DNA from: Planococcus shixiaomingii
GTDB lineage: Bacteria; Bacillota; Bacilli; Bacillales_A; Planococcaceae
DNA length: 64,000 bases
Reading direction: 5' to 3'
Assembly (NCBI RefSeq): GCF_030413615.1
Contig: NZ_CP129236.1
Span: forward strand, 418,001 to 482,000
The notes under the pieces are model-generated. The model searched no databases. It was not told the origin of the DNA and saw nothing but the letters and a program-made list of their open reading frames with translations. A program made the translations under genes and the position numbers. The first letter of the stretch is position 1. Every line of letters starts with the position of its first letter. Of the stretch, positions 25,774 to 33,272 are shown piece after piece.

Positions 25774-26991
25774 ATGGCTACACTAACAGAAAAGAAAGTA
25801 GAAACAATCTCGAAAAATAAACTACTTGGCATCGCTGGGTTAGGTTGGATGTTTGATGCAATGGACGTGGGAATTTTATCGTTCATCATAGCGGCTTTGC
25901 ATCAAGACTGGAATTTAACCACGCAACAAATGGGTTGGATCGGCAGTGTCAATTCCATCGGCATGGCGGTAGGGGCGTTTGTTTTCGGCATTTATGCCGA
26001 TCGTGTCGGCCGGAAAAAAGTATTTATCATAACTTTATTGATTTTCTCGATAGCAAGTGGTATTTCTGCATTCACGACTACATTGGCTGCCTTTATGGTT
26101 CTGCGATTTTTCATCGGAATGGGGCTTGGCGGAGAGCTTCCTGTCGCCTCGACGCTTGTTTCGGAAAGTGTGCCGGCCTCAGAGCGCGGACGCGTAGTGG
26201 TCTTGCTGGAAAGTTTTTGGGCAGGCGGCTGGTTAATCGCAGCGGTTATCTCTTATTTTATCATCCCGTCATTTGGCTGGCGCGTTGCTTTGCTGATTAC
26301 TGCACTGCCGGCTCTTTACGCGCTTTATTTGCGGATCAATCTGCCGGATTCGCCGCAGTTTTCGGCGAAAAAGACAGGACTCCAGTCAATTTCAACAAAC
26401 ATCAAAAGTGTATGGTCTAAACCTTACCGACGCCCGACAATTATGTTGTGGATTGTTTGGTTTACAGTAGTCTTTTCTTATTATGGTATGTTCTTATGGC
26501 TGCCGAGCGTAATGGTGTTGAAAGGCTTTTCGCTGATTCAAAGTTTTCAATACGTCTTGATCATGACGCTTGCCCAATTGCCTGGTTATTTCTCGGCTGC
26601 TTGGCTAATTGAACGGGCGGGACGTAAATTTGTACTCGTTACTTATTTGCTTGGGACAGCAGCTAGTGCATTGGCTTTTGGAAATGCGGATACTATCACT
26701 TTGTTGATTGTCGCAGGTGCATTCCTCTCATTCTTCAACCTAGGGGCATGGGGAGCGCTTTATGCGTATTCTCCTGAACAATACCCGACAATTATACGGG
26801 GAACGGGTACAGGGATGGCAGCTTCGTTTGGGCGCATCGGCGGAATTCTTGGGCCGCTTTTAGTAGGGTCGATGCTTACAGCGAACTACGACATTAATAT
26901 GATTTTCGGCATTTTCTGCGTCTCTATTATCATCGGGGCGTTAGCGGTAGCTTTTCTTGGCAAAGAAACAAAACAACTGGAATTGGAATAA
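25774..26991 (+). CDS. naiP: MFS transporter, NaiP (niacin permease)-like
   Basis: Twelve-helix major facilitator protein, 405 residues. The start region GIAGLGWMFDAMDVGILSFIIAAL has the intramembrane acidic pair typical of the AAHS/sugar-porter-like group; the loop motif is GIYADRVGRKKVF, and helix 4 carries MGLGGELPVASTLVSE. It resembles B. subtilis NaiP (YceI), a niacin importer. The palindromes between promoter and ATG would fit control by the niacin repressor NiaR. Other organic acid substrates cannot be excluded. AAGGAGCG precedes the ATG. Confidence 0.72.
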   Translation: MATLTEKKVETISKNKLLGIAGLGWMFDAMDVGILSFIIAALHQDWNLTTQQMGWIGSVNSIGMAVGAFVFGIYADRVGRKKVFIITLLIFSIASGISAFTTTLAAFMVLRFFIGMGLGGELPVASTLVSESVPASERGRVVVLLESFWAGGWLIAAVISYFIIPSFGWRVALLITALPALYALYLRINLPDSPQFSAKKTGLQSISTNIKSVWSKPYRRPTIMLWIVWFTVVFSYYGMFLWLPSVMVLKGFSLIQSFQYVLIMTLAQLPGYFSAAWLIERAGRKFVLVTYLLGTAASALAFGNADTITLLIVAGAFLSFFNLGAWGALYAYSPEQYPTIIRGTGTGMAASFGRIGGILGPLLVGSMLTANYDINMIFGIFCVSIIIGALAVAFLGKETKQLELE

Positions 26992-26993
26992 GA

Positions 26994-27009
26994 AAAGCTC
27001 AAACCATTT
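26994..27009. repeat. Left copy of a 16-bp direct repeat around a 355-bp insert
   Basis: AAAGCTCAAACCATTT immediately after the naiP stop is repeated exactly at 27365-27380, where it forms the 5' arm of a full terminator. The left copy lacks a matching 3' arm. Confidence 0.7.
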
Positions 27010-27059
27010 CATAGTGATTTGAGGTTATTGGCAATAAATTACCTTTCCAGAGTAATAAA

Positions 27060-27230
27060 AATATTTGCTTTGCTTGAGTGATATCGCCGCCTTCGCTCCA
27101 GGCGGACGCTTTCCGCGGGCTCGCGCCGAACTAACTCGGGCCTTGCGTCCCGAGTGGATTTCGTCACTTCGCTGTCCCGCTGGAGTTGCCGCCTTGCGCT
27201 CCGGCTCTTGAAGCAGAAAAGGCATACAAA
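27060..27230. repeat. GC-rich intergenic repeat (reverse of the 11.1 kb copy)
   Basis: Non-coding. Positions 27092-27120 are the exact reverse complement of 11081-11109. The block contains imperfect inverted segments such as CGGGCCTTGCGTCCCG. The remaining bases to 27364 are A/T-rich, with a CACTAC-ACTTGTAGTG hairpin near 27254-27269 and AGAAAGAAGCC / GGCTTCTTCT arms; I see no gene. Confidence 0.65.
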
Positions 27231-27364
27231 GTATCTTGTTCCGTCTTTTGTTAAATCACTACACTTGTAGTGAAAGCATTCACTTTAATTTGAGAAAGAA
27301 GCCCAGCCGGCTCGGTGGGTTTAATCCATCTCTATTCAATAATCATAGGCTTCTTCTAGACTCT

Positions 27365-27400
27365 AAAGCTCAAACCATTTTGCAATGGTTTGAGCTTTTT
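27365..27400 (+). terminator. Terminator 370 bp after the naiP-like gene
   Basis: AAAGCTCAAACCATT / AATGGTTTGAGCTTT with a TTGC loop and T run. Its 5' arm duplicates the sequence at the naiP stop. Confidence 0.8.
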
Positions 27401-27540
27401 TGCAGATTTTATATCCTTTTTTAGCATTTTTAAGATGAAATCAAAATATTGTAAGGAAATTCTCATATTTCAGCAGGGAATTCACTTAATTTAGCTAATA
27501 CTTTAGTAATGCTAATTTTTAGAGAAATGAGCGTGGGAAG

Positions 27541-28383
27541 ATGAAATGGAATGTCTATGCAGAGTCAGAGTCTTTTTCTGAAAAAGTAGAGCCGCTGCTG
27601 TATGAACACGAAGATGAATACAGCTTGTTTTTAGGAATACTCAATCATATTAAACAAGGGCGTTATGAAGATTATTTTTTGGCTCTTGCAGAGGAAGGCG
27701 ATGAGGTGCTGGCTGCCTGCTTGATGACGCCGCCGCATCCGCTGCAATTGATCGATTTTCAAAGCGAATTTGAAATTGAAACTGAACTTGTGAAATTGCT
27801 CTTGTCTACAGGTGTTGAAGTGAATGGGGTTGTGGGGGACCGAGAGACCGCAAGCCGTTTCGCCTTAGCTTGGACAGCAGAAACTGGCCAGAAAGTGCAT
27901 CTGCTAATGGATCAAGGCTTGTACCGGGCAGATGCAGTGACGACCGGACTGGAGAAAAGTTTGGGCACATGGCGGGTGGCCAATAAGAAAGATGCTCCGC
28001 TTTTAGAGGAGTGGTGTTTGCTTTTTGAAACGGAAACCGGCATAAAAGTTTCCAGTGCAGCAGAAGCGGCCCGGAAAATCGACGCATTCATCGAAGGGAA
28101 AGAAGTATATGTCTGGGAAGTTGACGGCGAAGTAGTATCCTGCATGAAAAGGTCGAGGCCATCGAAACACGGCATCACCGTATCTTTTGTCTTTACGCCT
28201 CAGAAGCACCGCCGAAAAGGATATGCCCGGACGCTGGTCGCTGAAGTGACGGAAGAATTATTGCTCGAGTTCGACTTTGCTATGCTCTATACGGACTTGA
28301 AAAATCCGACGTCCAATAAAATCTACCGGGAAATCGGGTATGAGCAAATAGCCAACCCGGTGCATTTGCAGTTTGAAGAATAA
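27541..28383 (+). CDS. GNAT-family N-acetyltransferase
   Basis: Probable acetyltransferase of unknown substrate. The 280-residue product has a divergent N-terminal half (degenerate GNAT-like, residues 1-135) and a recognisable C-terminal GNAT domain: VSFVFTPQKHRRKGYARTLVAEV carries the acetyl-CoA loop (R/Q-x-x-G-x-G/A, about 218-230), followed by YTDLKNPTSNKIYREIGYE. The stop codon TAA lies inside a 9-bp direct repeat that flanks an inserted repeat element, so the element landed exactly at the gene's end. Confidence 0.8.
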   Translation: MKWNVYAESESFSEKVEPLLYEHEDEYSLFLGILNHIKQGRYEDYFLALAEEGDEVLAACLMTPPHPLQLIDFQSEFEIETELVKLLLSTGVEVNGVVGDRETASRFALAWTAETGQKVHLLMDQGLYRADAVTTGLEKSLGTWRVANKKDAPLLEEWCLLFETETGIKVSSAAEAARKIDAFIEGKEVYVWEVDGEVVSCMKRSRPSKHGITVSFVFTPQKHRRKGYARTLVAEVTEELLLEFDFAMLYTDLKNPTSNKIYREIGYEQIANPVHLQFEE

Positions 28384-28622
28384 TATAACTATATAAATTG
28401 CACTAAAGAAGTATCCTTTTCCATACCGCTTCGGGCATGGCTCTCGCAATAAGCCGAGAAAACCAATCGTCTTATTGCTTCGCCTAGCCCGTGGACGCGC
28501 CGGCGCTGACATATCTCTCAGTATGGAGCAAAACAGCGAAGACTCCCGCAGGAAAACGCAGCTGTTTTGCGGAATACCAATAGTTAATAAAATAAGATCA
28601 ACTTATATAGTTGGAATAATAT
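28378..28622 (+). mobile_element. MITE-like repeat element, copy 3, with 9-bp flanking direct repeat
   Basis: The element spans 28387-28613. The left end is AACTATATAAATTG and the right end, read inverted, is AACTATATAAGTTG (13 of 14 matching). GAATAATAT flanks it on both sides (28378-28386 and 28614-28622), the pattern of a 9-bp target-site duplication. The interior is non-coding and includes an imperfect inverted region around CAATAAGCCGAG and CTTATTGCTTCGCCTAGCCC. No transposase frame, so movement would need an enzyme in trans. Confidence 0.75.
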
Positions 28623-28630
28623 GATATAAT
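28622..28630 (+). promoter_or_regulatory. vmlR leader promoter (extended -10)
   Basis: TGATATAAT is an extended -10 with the TGN element. The corresponding -35 position (about 28602-28607, CTTATA) falls inside the right end of the repeat element, so the insertion may have replaced or supplied it. Confidence 0.5.
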
Positions 28631-28653
28631 CGAAGCATCAAACTGAAGGGAAG

Positions 28654-28746
28654 ATGGGCGGACGATGGATATATAATCCTGTTTCTAAAAAACCAAAAAC
28701 AATTGGTGCAAAAAGAAATTGGATTCGTCTGCCTATCTTCAAGTGA
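28654..28746 (+). CDS. Putative leader peptide of vmlR
   Basis: A 30-codon frame (MGGRWIYNPVSKKPKTIGAK...) between the promoter and the attenuator, rich in K, R and aromatic residues. GAAGGG is only about 3 bases from the ATG, and a 3-codon frame at 28665 is an alternative. Its role would be to stall ribosomes under antibiotic and change the fold of the RNA downstream. Support is context only. Confidence 0.35.
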   Translation: MGGRWIYNPVSKKPKTIGAKRNWIRLPIFK

Positions 28747-28750
28747 AACG

Positions 28751-28813
28751 CCTGCATATGCAGGTTATTTAGGCATGCGAATTCTTCCGGCAATTACTTC
28801 GGAGGAATTTTTT
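28751..28813 (+). promoter_or_regulatory. Attenuator in the vmlR leader
   Basis: First a perfect hairpin CCTGCAT/ATGCAGG (28751-28764), then an intrinsic terminator: AATTCTTCCG (28780-28789) pairs with CGGAGGAATT (28800-28809), with T through 28813. It lies 26 bases before the vmlR start, between the putative leader peptide and the gene. This is the layout of ribosome-mediated attenuation known for B. subtilis vmlR and other ABC-F genes. Confidence 0.75.
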
Positions 28814-28838
28814 ATTTCTCCGGCAAGGGGGAATAGCA

Positions 28839-30482
28839 ATGACTATTATAGGAAAATTAAACAACTTAATAATACAGTACGGGGAATCGATTGTGCTGGA
28901 AAAAATTAAAGCGGATATTCCGCAAGGCGCACGAATCGGCGTAATTGGCGCAAACGGATCAGGAAAATCTTCTTTGCTTCAAGCAATTGCCGAAGGACAT
29001 GAGGGCGTGGAGTGGCCAGGTGCAATGCCGAGCCTGGTCTATATGAAGCAGGAAGTGAAAGAGCAGCCTGGCCATTCAACTACGACGGAAAGCCGGAAGT
29101 TGGAGACGAAATGGAATGTCCCCAAAAGCCGGGAACACCTGAGCGGTGGTGAAGGGATGAAAATGCGCTTGGCCCAAGCTTTGTCGGAAAAAGGAGAGCT
29201 GCTATTGCTTGATGAACCGACCAACCATTTGGATGCCGAGAGTGTAGAGCTTGTAAGTCAGCAATTAACTTCTTATAAAGGAACCTTGATTGTCGTTTCA
29301 CACGATCGCTATTTTATCGATAAAATTGCCACTCATATTTGGGAAATCGAAGACCGGGAATTAATTGCCTATACCGGGGATTACAGTGCCTCGCGTTTAG
29401 AAAAAGAACGTAACCGGTTAACGCAGCAGCGAAAGTACGACAAGCAGCAATCTAAAATTGCGCGTGTCGAAAGCCAAATCGCCGAATTGAAATCTTGGTC
29501 GGGAAAAGCCCATGCGGATTCTACAAAACATGAGTTTGCGAAGGAATTTTACCGCTCCAAGGCGAAAAGAATGGATGTCCAAATACGCAGCAAACAAAAA
29601 CGCCTCGAAGCGGAGCTTGAACAAGAGCGAGTGGAAAAACCAAAAGAGGAAAAGGGCATCGCTTTTGAAATAGCGGGCGGAGCCAAAAAAGGAAAGCGGA
29701 TCATCGAACTGAAAAATGCCGGGATCAAGTTTGGTGACCGGACAATTTTTAGCGGCGCTTCATTTACCATCCAACATGGAGAACGAGTCGGATTAGTCGG
29801 GAGAAATGGCAGCGGAAAATCGACGCTGTTTGGCATGCTGCGCGGAGAACAAAGTTTTTCGGGTGAGGTTTGGACCACTGGGGGCATGAAAATCGGGTAC
29901 TTGAGCCAAAGTGTCTTTGACTTGCCGGAAGAAAAAACGCCGGCGGAGCTGTTTGCTCCCGAAAATTTTGAACAGGCTGGACGGATCCGGACGTTGATGG
30001 ACAATTTGGGATTTGATAGAAACCATTGGAATCAGCCGATTCTTCATATGAGCATGGGAGAGCGTGTAAAATTAAAGTTAATGGAATTTATGCTTACAGA
30101 ATGCAACGTGCTGTTATTGGACGAACCGACCAACCACTTGGATCTGCCTTCGCGCGAACAATTGGAGAGGACTTTAGAGACGTTTCCGGGGACGCTTCTT
30201 GTGGCAACGCATGACCGGTACTTCATGGAGCGGCTCGCCACTAAACTTCTGCTCTTTGATCAAGAGCGCATCGTGAAGTACGAAGGAAGCTATAGTGATT
30301 GGCAAAGCAGAAAAGCGGAAAGCCGGGAGGACCGGGAAACCGATGTGCTGGCGCTTGAAACAGAGCGTCAGGCGGTGTTAGGGAAAATCAGTTTCATGCA
30401 GCCGAACGACAAGGGTTACGCCGAACTGGATGCCCGCTTTAACCAATTGACGAAAGAAATACAGGCGCTTCGAACCCATTGA
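28839..30482 (+). CDS. vmlR: ABC-F ribosome protection protein VmlR
   Basis: Cytoplasmic ABC-F ATPase that binds the ribosomal E site and dislodges lincosamides, streptogramin A and pleuromutilins. The 547 residues equal my recollection of B. subtilis VmlR length. Domain 1 has Walker A GANGSGKSS, signature LSGGEGMKMRLA and LLLLDEPTNHLD; the linker (about 195-265) is the long charged antibiotic-resistance arm (RKYDKQQSKIARVESQIAEL); domain 2 has GRNGSGKST, MSMGERVKLKLMEF and LDEPTNHLDLPSREQLE; the C-terminal helical extension has FMQPNDKGYAELD. An AAGGGGG site precedes the ATG, and an attenuator and leader peptide lie upstream. No membrane domain, as expected. Confidence 0.9.
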   Translation: MTIIGKLNNLIIQYGESIVLEKIKADIPQGARIGVIGANGSGKSSLLQAIAEGHEGVEWPGAMPSLVYMKQEVKEQPGHSTTTESRKLETKWNVPKSREHLSGGEGMKMRLAQALSEKGELLLLDEPTNHLDAESVELVSQQLTSYKGTLIVVSHDRYFIDKIATHIWEIEDRELIAYTGDYSASRLEKERNRLTQQRKYDKQQSKIARVESQIAELKSWSGKAHADSTKHEFAKEFYRSKAKRMDVQIRSKQKRLEAELEQERVEKPKEEKGIAFEIAGGAKKGKRIIELKNAGIKFGDRTIFSGASFTIQHGERVGLVGRNGSGKSTLFGMLRGEQSFSGEVWTTGGMKIGYLSQSVFDLPEEKTPAELFAPENFEQAGRIRTLMDNLGFDRNHWNQPILHMSMGERVKLKLMEFMLTECNVLLLDEPTNHLDLPSREQLERTLETFPGTLLVATHDRYFMERLATKLLLFDQERIVKYEGSYSDWQSRKAESREDRETDVLALETERQAVLGKISFMQPNDKGYAELDARFNQLTKEIQALRTH

Positions 30483-30493
30483 GAAATATGAAT

Positions 30494-30524
30494 TAAAAAC
30501 GGTTGTCCGGTACAGCCGTTTTTC
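30494..30524 (+). terminator. vmlR terminator
   Basis: AAAAACGGTTGT / ACAGCCGTTTTT with loop CCGGT. Confidence 0.82.
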
Positions 30525-30592
30525 TTTAATAGAACATGAATAGTTTCGTTGATTAAGGGTAAAAACTATCAGATAGAGAAAGGAGCGCTGCC

Positions 30593-31561
30593 ATGATTCG
30601 CTTTGAGAATGTAAGCAGACAGTTTCCTGACGGGACTGAGGCATTGAAAAACATATCACTCACTCTTCCGGACCAACAATTGACCGTTATTATCGGTCCG
30701 AGCGGGTGCGGAAAAACGACGCTGATGAAGATGATCAACAAGATGGAAAAACCGACAGCAGGCAATATCTACATTGATGAAAAACCGATTACAGGTTTGG
30801 ATGAAGTTCAGCTCCGGCGCTCTATTGGTTATGTGATTCAACGGATCGGGTTGTTTCCGCACATGACGATTTCGGATAACGTATCGCTCGTTCCGAGGTT
30901 GCTTTCGTGGCCGAAAGAGAAAACGACTGTTCGAGTCCATGAATTGCTGGAATTGGTTGGACTTGATCCGAATACGTACTTGGAGCGGTTTCCTTTGGAA
31001 CTTAGCGGCGGCCAGCAGCAGAGAGTCGGCGTCGTCCGCGCGCTAGCCGGAGATCCGGACATCGTCTTAATGGACGAACCTTTTTCAGCGCTGGATCCGA
31101 TTAGCCGCGAACAGTTGCAAAACGAATTGCGCAACTTGCAGCAAACAATTCATAAAACCATCGTTTTCGTCACTCATGACATGGATGAAGCCTTAAAAAT
31201 CGCAGACACCATTGTCGTTATGCGCCAAGGGCAAATTGAGCAAATCGGTACGCCTCATCAACTGGTTAATGACCCGGCAAATGAGTTCGTCCGGAATTTT
31301 ATCGGGATTGACCGCATCCGCCAAAAACGGTCGTTCGGCGAGCGGCAATTAAAAGACTTTATCGGGCTTTTTGAAAAGGAGTGGGCCGGAGATGCGCAAA
31401 AAATCGATTCTTCATCGACTATTGAAGAGGCGGTTCGTCAACTAGGTGAAAGCCGTGGTGACCGTTTGGCCATTACTGAAAATGACCGAGTTCTGGCTTA
31501 TGCGAGTGAGCGGGACTTATTGAATGCCGCGCTTCTGAAGGAAGGTGGAGCGCTGGTATGA
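30593..31561 (+). CDS. Osmoprotectant ABC importer ATPase (OpuCA-like)
   Basis: ATPase of a quaternary-amine importer (glycine betaine, carnitine or choline). The 322 residues show Walker A GPSGCGKTTL, Q-loop VIQRIGLFPHMTI, signature LSGGQQQRVGVVRAL, Walker B IVLMDEPFSALD and switch VTHDMDEA, then a C-terminal extension (about 245-322) containing one weak CBS-like region (IDSSSTIEEAVRQLGES ... LAITENDRVLAYASE). OpuCA has two CBS domains and about 380 residues, so this version is shortened. It overlaps the permease gene by 4 bases. Confidence 0.83.
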   Translation: MIRFENVSRQFPDGTEALKNISLTLPDQQLTVIIGPSGCGKTTLMKMINKMEKPTAGNIYIDEKPITGLDEVQLRRSIGYVIQRIGLFPHMTISDNVSLVPRLLSWPKEKTTVRVHELLELVGLDPNTYLERFPLELSGGQQQRVGVVRALAGDPDIVLMDEPFSALDPISREQLQNELRNLQQTIHKTIVFVTHDMDEALKIADTIVVMRQGQIEQIGTPHQLVNDPANEFVRNFIGIDRIRQKRSFGERQLKDFIGLFEKEWAGDAQKIDSSSTIEEAVRQLGESRGDRLAITENDRVLAYASERDLLNAALLKEGGALV

Positions 31562-32196
31562 GAAATTTCATCGATACTTTATCCAGCAGGCAAGAAATGA
31601 TTCAAACTGCTTTTTTTGAACATATTTATCTGTCTTTTTTAGCAGTCGCAATCGGCATTGCGATTTCCTTGCCTGTAGGCATCCTTATCGCGCGCTATCG
31701 CCGTTATGCGGAGCCGATTATTGGCGTGACGGCTGTTTTTCAGACGATTCCAAGTCTTGCGTTGTTCGGTTTTTTGGTACCGATTTTAGGTATTGGCTAC
31801 CCGACCGCTTTAATTGCTCTCATTATTTATGCATTGCTGCCCATTTTACGGAATACGTATACCGGCATTACAGGAGTCGATTCGTCGATAATTGAAGCGG
31901 GGCGCGGCATGGGGATGACCAGGACTCAGATTTTAAGGCAGATTGAACTGCCGCTGGCTTTGCCTTTTATCATGGCTGGCATACGCACAGCCGCTGTTCT
32001 TACGGTCGGCATTGCGACACTCGCCACATTCGTTGGAGCAGGAGGCATGGGCGATATCATTTACCGCGGTTTACAGTCCTACAACAATTCACTCGTCTTA
32101 GCAGGAGCCTTGCCGGTTGCCCTGCTTGCCATTGGATTTGATTTAATCTTAAAATGGATTGAAAGGAAAGTGACACCTAAAGGACTAAAAATTTAA
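31558..32196 (+). CDS. Osmoprotectant ABC importer permease (OpuCB-like)
   Basis: Inner-membrane permease, 212 residues with about five or six hydrophobic segments. The coupling motif is EAGRGMGMTRTQILRQIELPLALPFIMAGIRT, and TVGIATLATFVGAGGMGDII is the typical OpuCB/OpuCD ending. It starts inside the ATPase stop (ATGA) and ends 9 bases before the binding-protein gene. OpuC operons usually have a second permease gene (opuCD) after the binding protein; none follows here, so the permease may act as a homodimer. Confidence 0.83.
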   Translation: MRNFIDTLSSRQEMIQTAFFEHIYLSFLAVAIGIAISLPVGILIARYRRYAEPIIGVTAVFQTIPSLALFGFLVPILGIGYPTALIALIIYALLPILRNTYTGITGVDSSIIEAGRGMGMTRTQILRQIELPLALPFIMAGIRTAAVLTVGIATLATFVGAGGMGDIIYRGLQSYNNSLVLAGALPVALLAIGFDLILKWIERKVTPKGLKI

Positions 32197-32205
32197 GGGG
32201 GCTCC

Positions 32206-33117
32206 ATGATGAAAAAAAGCGTAGTAGGAGTTTTGTTGGCAGTGTCGGTTGTTGTATCGGGATGCAGTCCGGGGGCTGGTGGGGAAAGTGCAGATCCGAT
32301 TATCATTGGCGGAAAACCGTGGACTGAGCAATACATATTGCCGCAAATTTTAGGGCAGTATATCGAAGCCAATTCAGACTATACGGTGGAATACGAAGAA
32401 GGGCTCGGGGAAGTGGCAATCTTGACACCTGCACTTGAACAGGGAGATATCGATCTGTACGTGGAATACACTGGAACCGGGTTGAAAGATGTCTTGAAAG
32501 AAGAATCGGTCGCAGGCCAGTCTTCTGAAGAGGTATTAGATCGCGTGCGCAAAGGATATGAAGAAACTCTGAATGCCACTTGGCTCGAACCGCTCGGATT
32601 TGAAAACGGCTATACGCTCGCGTTTTCCAAAGACAGCGGCTTTGATGCAACGACTTATTCAGACCTCGCAGAAATTTCACAGAAGGAAGATCTGTCCTTT
32701 GGAGCTCCCCATCCTTTTTATGAACGAAAAGGCGACGGCTACGATGATATGGTGAAGACGTATTCGTTTAAATTCTCGCAAACGGAAAGCTTTGATCCAG
32801 CCATCATGTACGAAGCGGTAAAGAACGGCGAAGTTGATGTGATTCCGGCATTTACAACAGACAGCCGCATCGGGTTGTTCGATCTTGAAACAACAGAAGA
32901 CGACAAGTCGTTCTTCCCAAAATACGATGCCGCTCCGGTTGTCCGCTTAGAGACACTGGAAGAATACCCTGAACTGGAAGACGTGCTGAACGGTCTCGCT
33001 GGGCAAATCAGTGAAGAAGAAATGCTTGCTATGAACGCGCGCGTTGACCAAGACCAGGAAGTCGCAAGCGACGTAGCCCGTGATTTTCTCATAGAAAAAG
33101 GCTTGATTAAAGAATAA
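32206..33117 (+). CDS. Osmoprotectant-binding lipoprotein (OpuCC-like)
   Basis: Membrane-anchored binding protein of the OpuAC/ProX type. The 303 residues have a lipoprotein signal with lipobox VSGC (Cys about 20), then the family opening IIIGGKPWTEQYILPQILGQYIE, EQGDIDLYVEYTGTGL (ligand-cage region) and NGEVDVIPAFTTDSRIGLFDL. ATG 32206 and ATG 32209 are adjacent; the second has the better spacing (7 bases) from AAGGGGG. Ligand not determined: choline, carnitine or glycine betaine. Last gene before a terminator. Confidence 0.85.
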   Translation: MMKKSVVGVLLAVSVVVSGCSPGAGGESADPIIIGGKPWTEQYILPQILGQYIEANSDYTVEYEEGLGEVAILTPALEQGDIDLYVEYTGTGLKDVLKEESVAGQSSEEVLDRVRKGYEETLNATWLEPLGFENGYTLAFSKDSGFDATTYSDLAEISQKEDLSFGAPHPFYERKGDGYDDMVKTYSFKFSQTESFDPAIMYEAVKNGEVDVIPAFTTDSRIGLFDLETTEDDKSFFPKYDAAPVVRLETLEEYPELEDVLNGLAGQISEEEMLAMNARVDQDQEVASDVARDFLIEKGLIKE

Positions 33118-33127
33118 AGATGAACCG

Positions 33128-33157
33128 ATCCTGCAGAAGTTTCTGCAGGATTTTTTT
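33128..33157 (+). terminator. Terminator of the OpuC-like operon
   Basis: ATCCTGCAGAA / TTCTGCAGGAT with a 2-base loop (GT) and TTTTTTT. Confidence 0.88.
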
Positions 33158-33193
33158 GTAGTATTTAACAGAAGCCTCTTGTACAATAAGATT

Positions 33194-33217
33194 AATTGAA
33201 TGAATAGTCATTCAATT
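33194..33217. promoter_or_regulatory. FadR operator upstream of the fatty-acid degradation cluster
   Basis: The inner 18 bases TGAATGAATAGTCATTCA match the B. subtilis FadR (YsiA) consensus TGAATGAMTANTCATTCA at every position. The inverted repeat extends to 10 bp on each side (AATTGAATGA / TCATTCAATT). It overlaps a likely promoter (TTGAAT 33197-33202, TAAAAT 33221-33226, 18-bp spacer), so the repressor would block transcription until long-chain acyl-CoA appears. Confidence 0.85.
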
Positions 33218-33272
33218 CGGTAAAATGTAACCGATTACAATAATGGCTAACTAAATTGGATGAGGTGATGAA

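Noticed and set aside
27250..27364. End of a degraded insertion sequence
   Set aside because: Hairpins and short inverted arms are present, but there is no transposase remnant and no second matching end; left as unexplained intergenic DNA.
28703..28909. 68-codon frame overlapping the vmlR start
   Set aside because: It crosses the attenuator and the vmlR ribosome site and overlaps the gene in another frame; a leader peptide ending at 28746 fits better.
30540..30592. SigB promoter before the OpuC-like operon
   Set aside because: GGGTAA is present, but the upstream GTTT element is too close for a SigB promoter.
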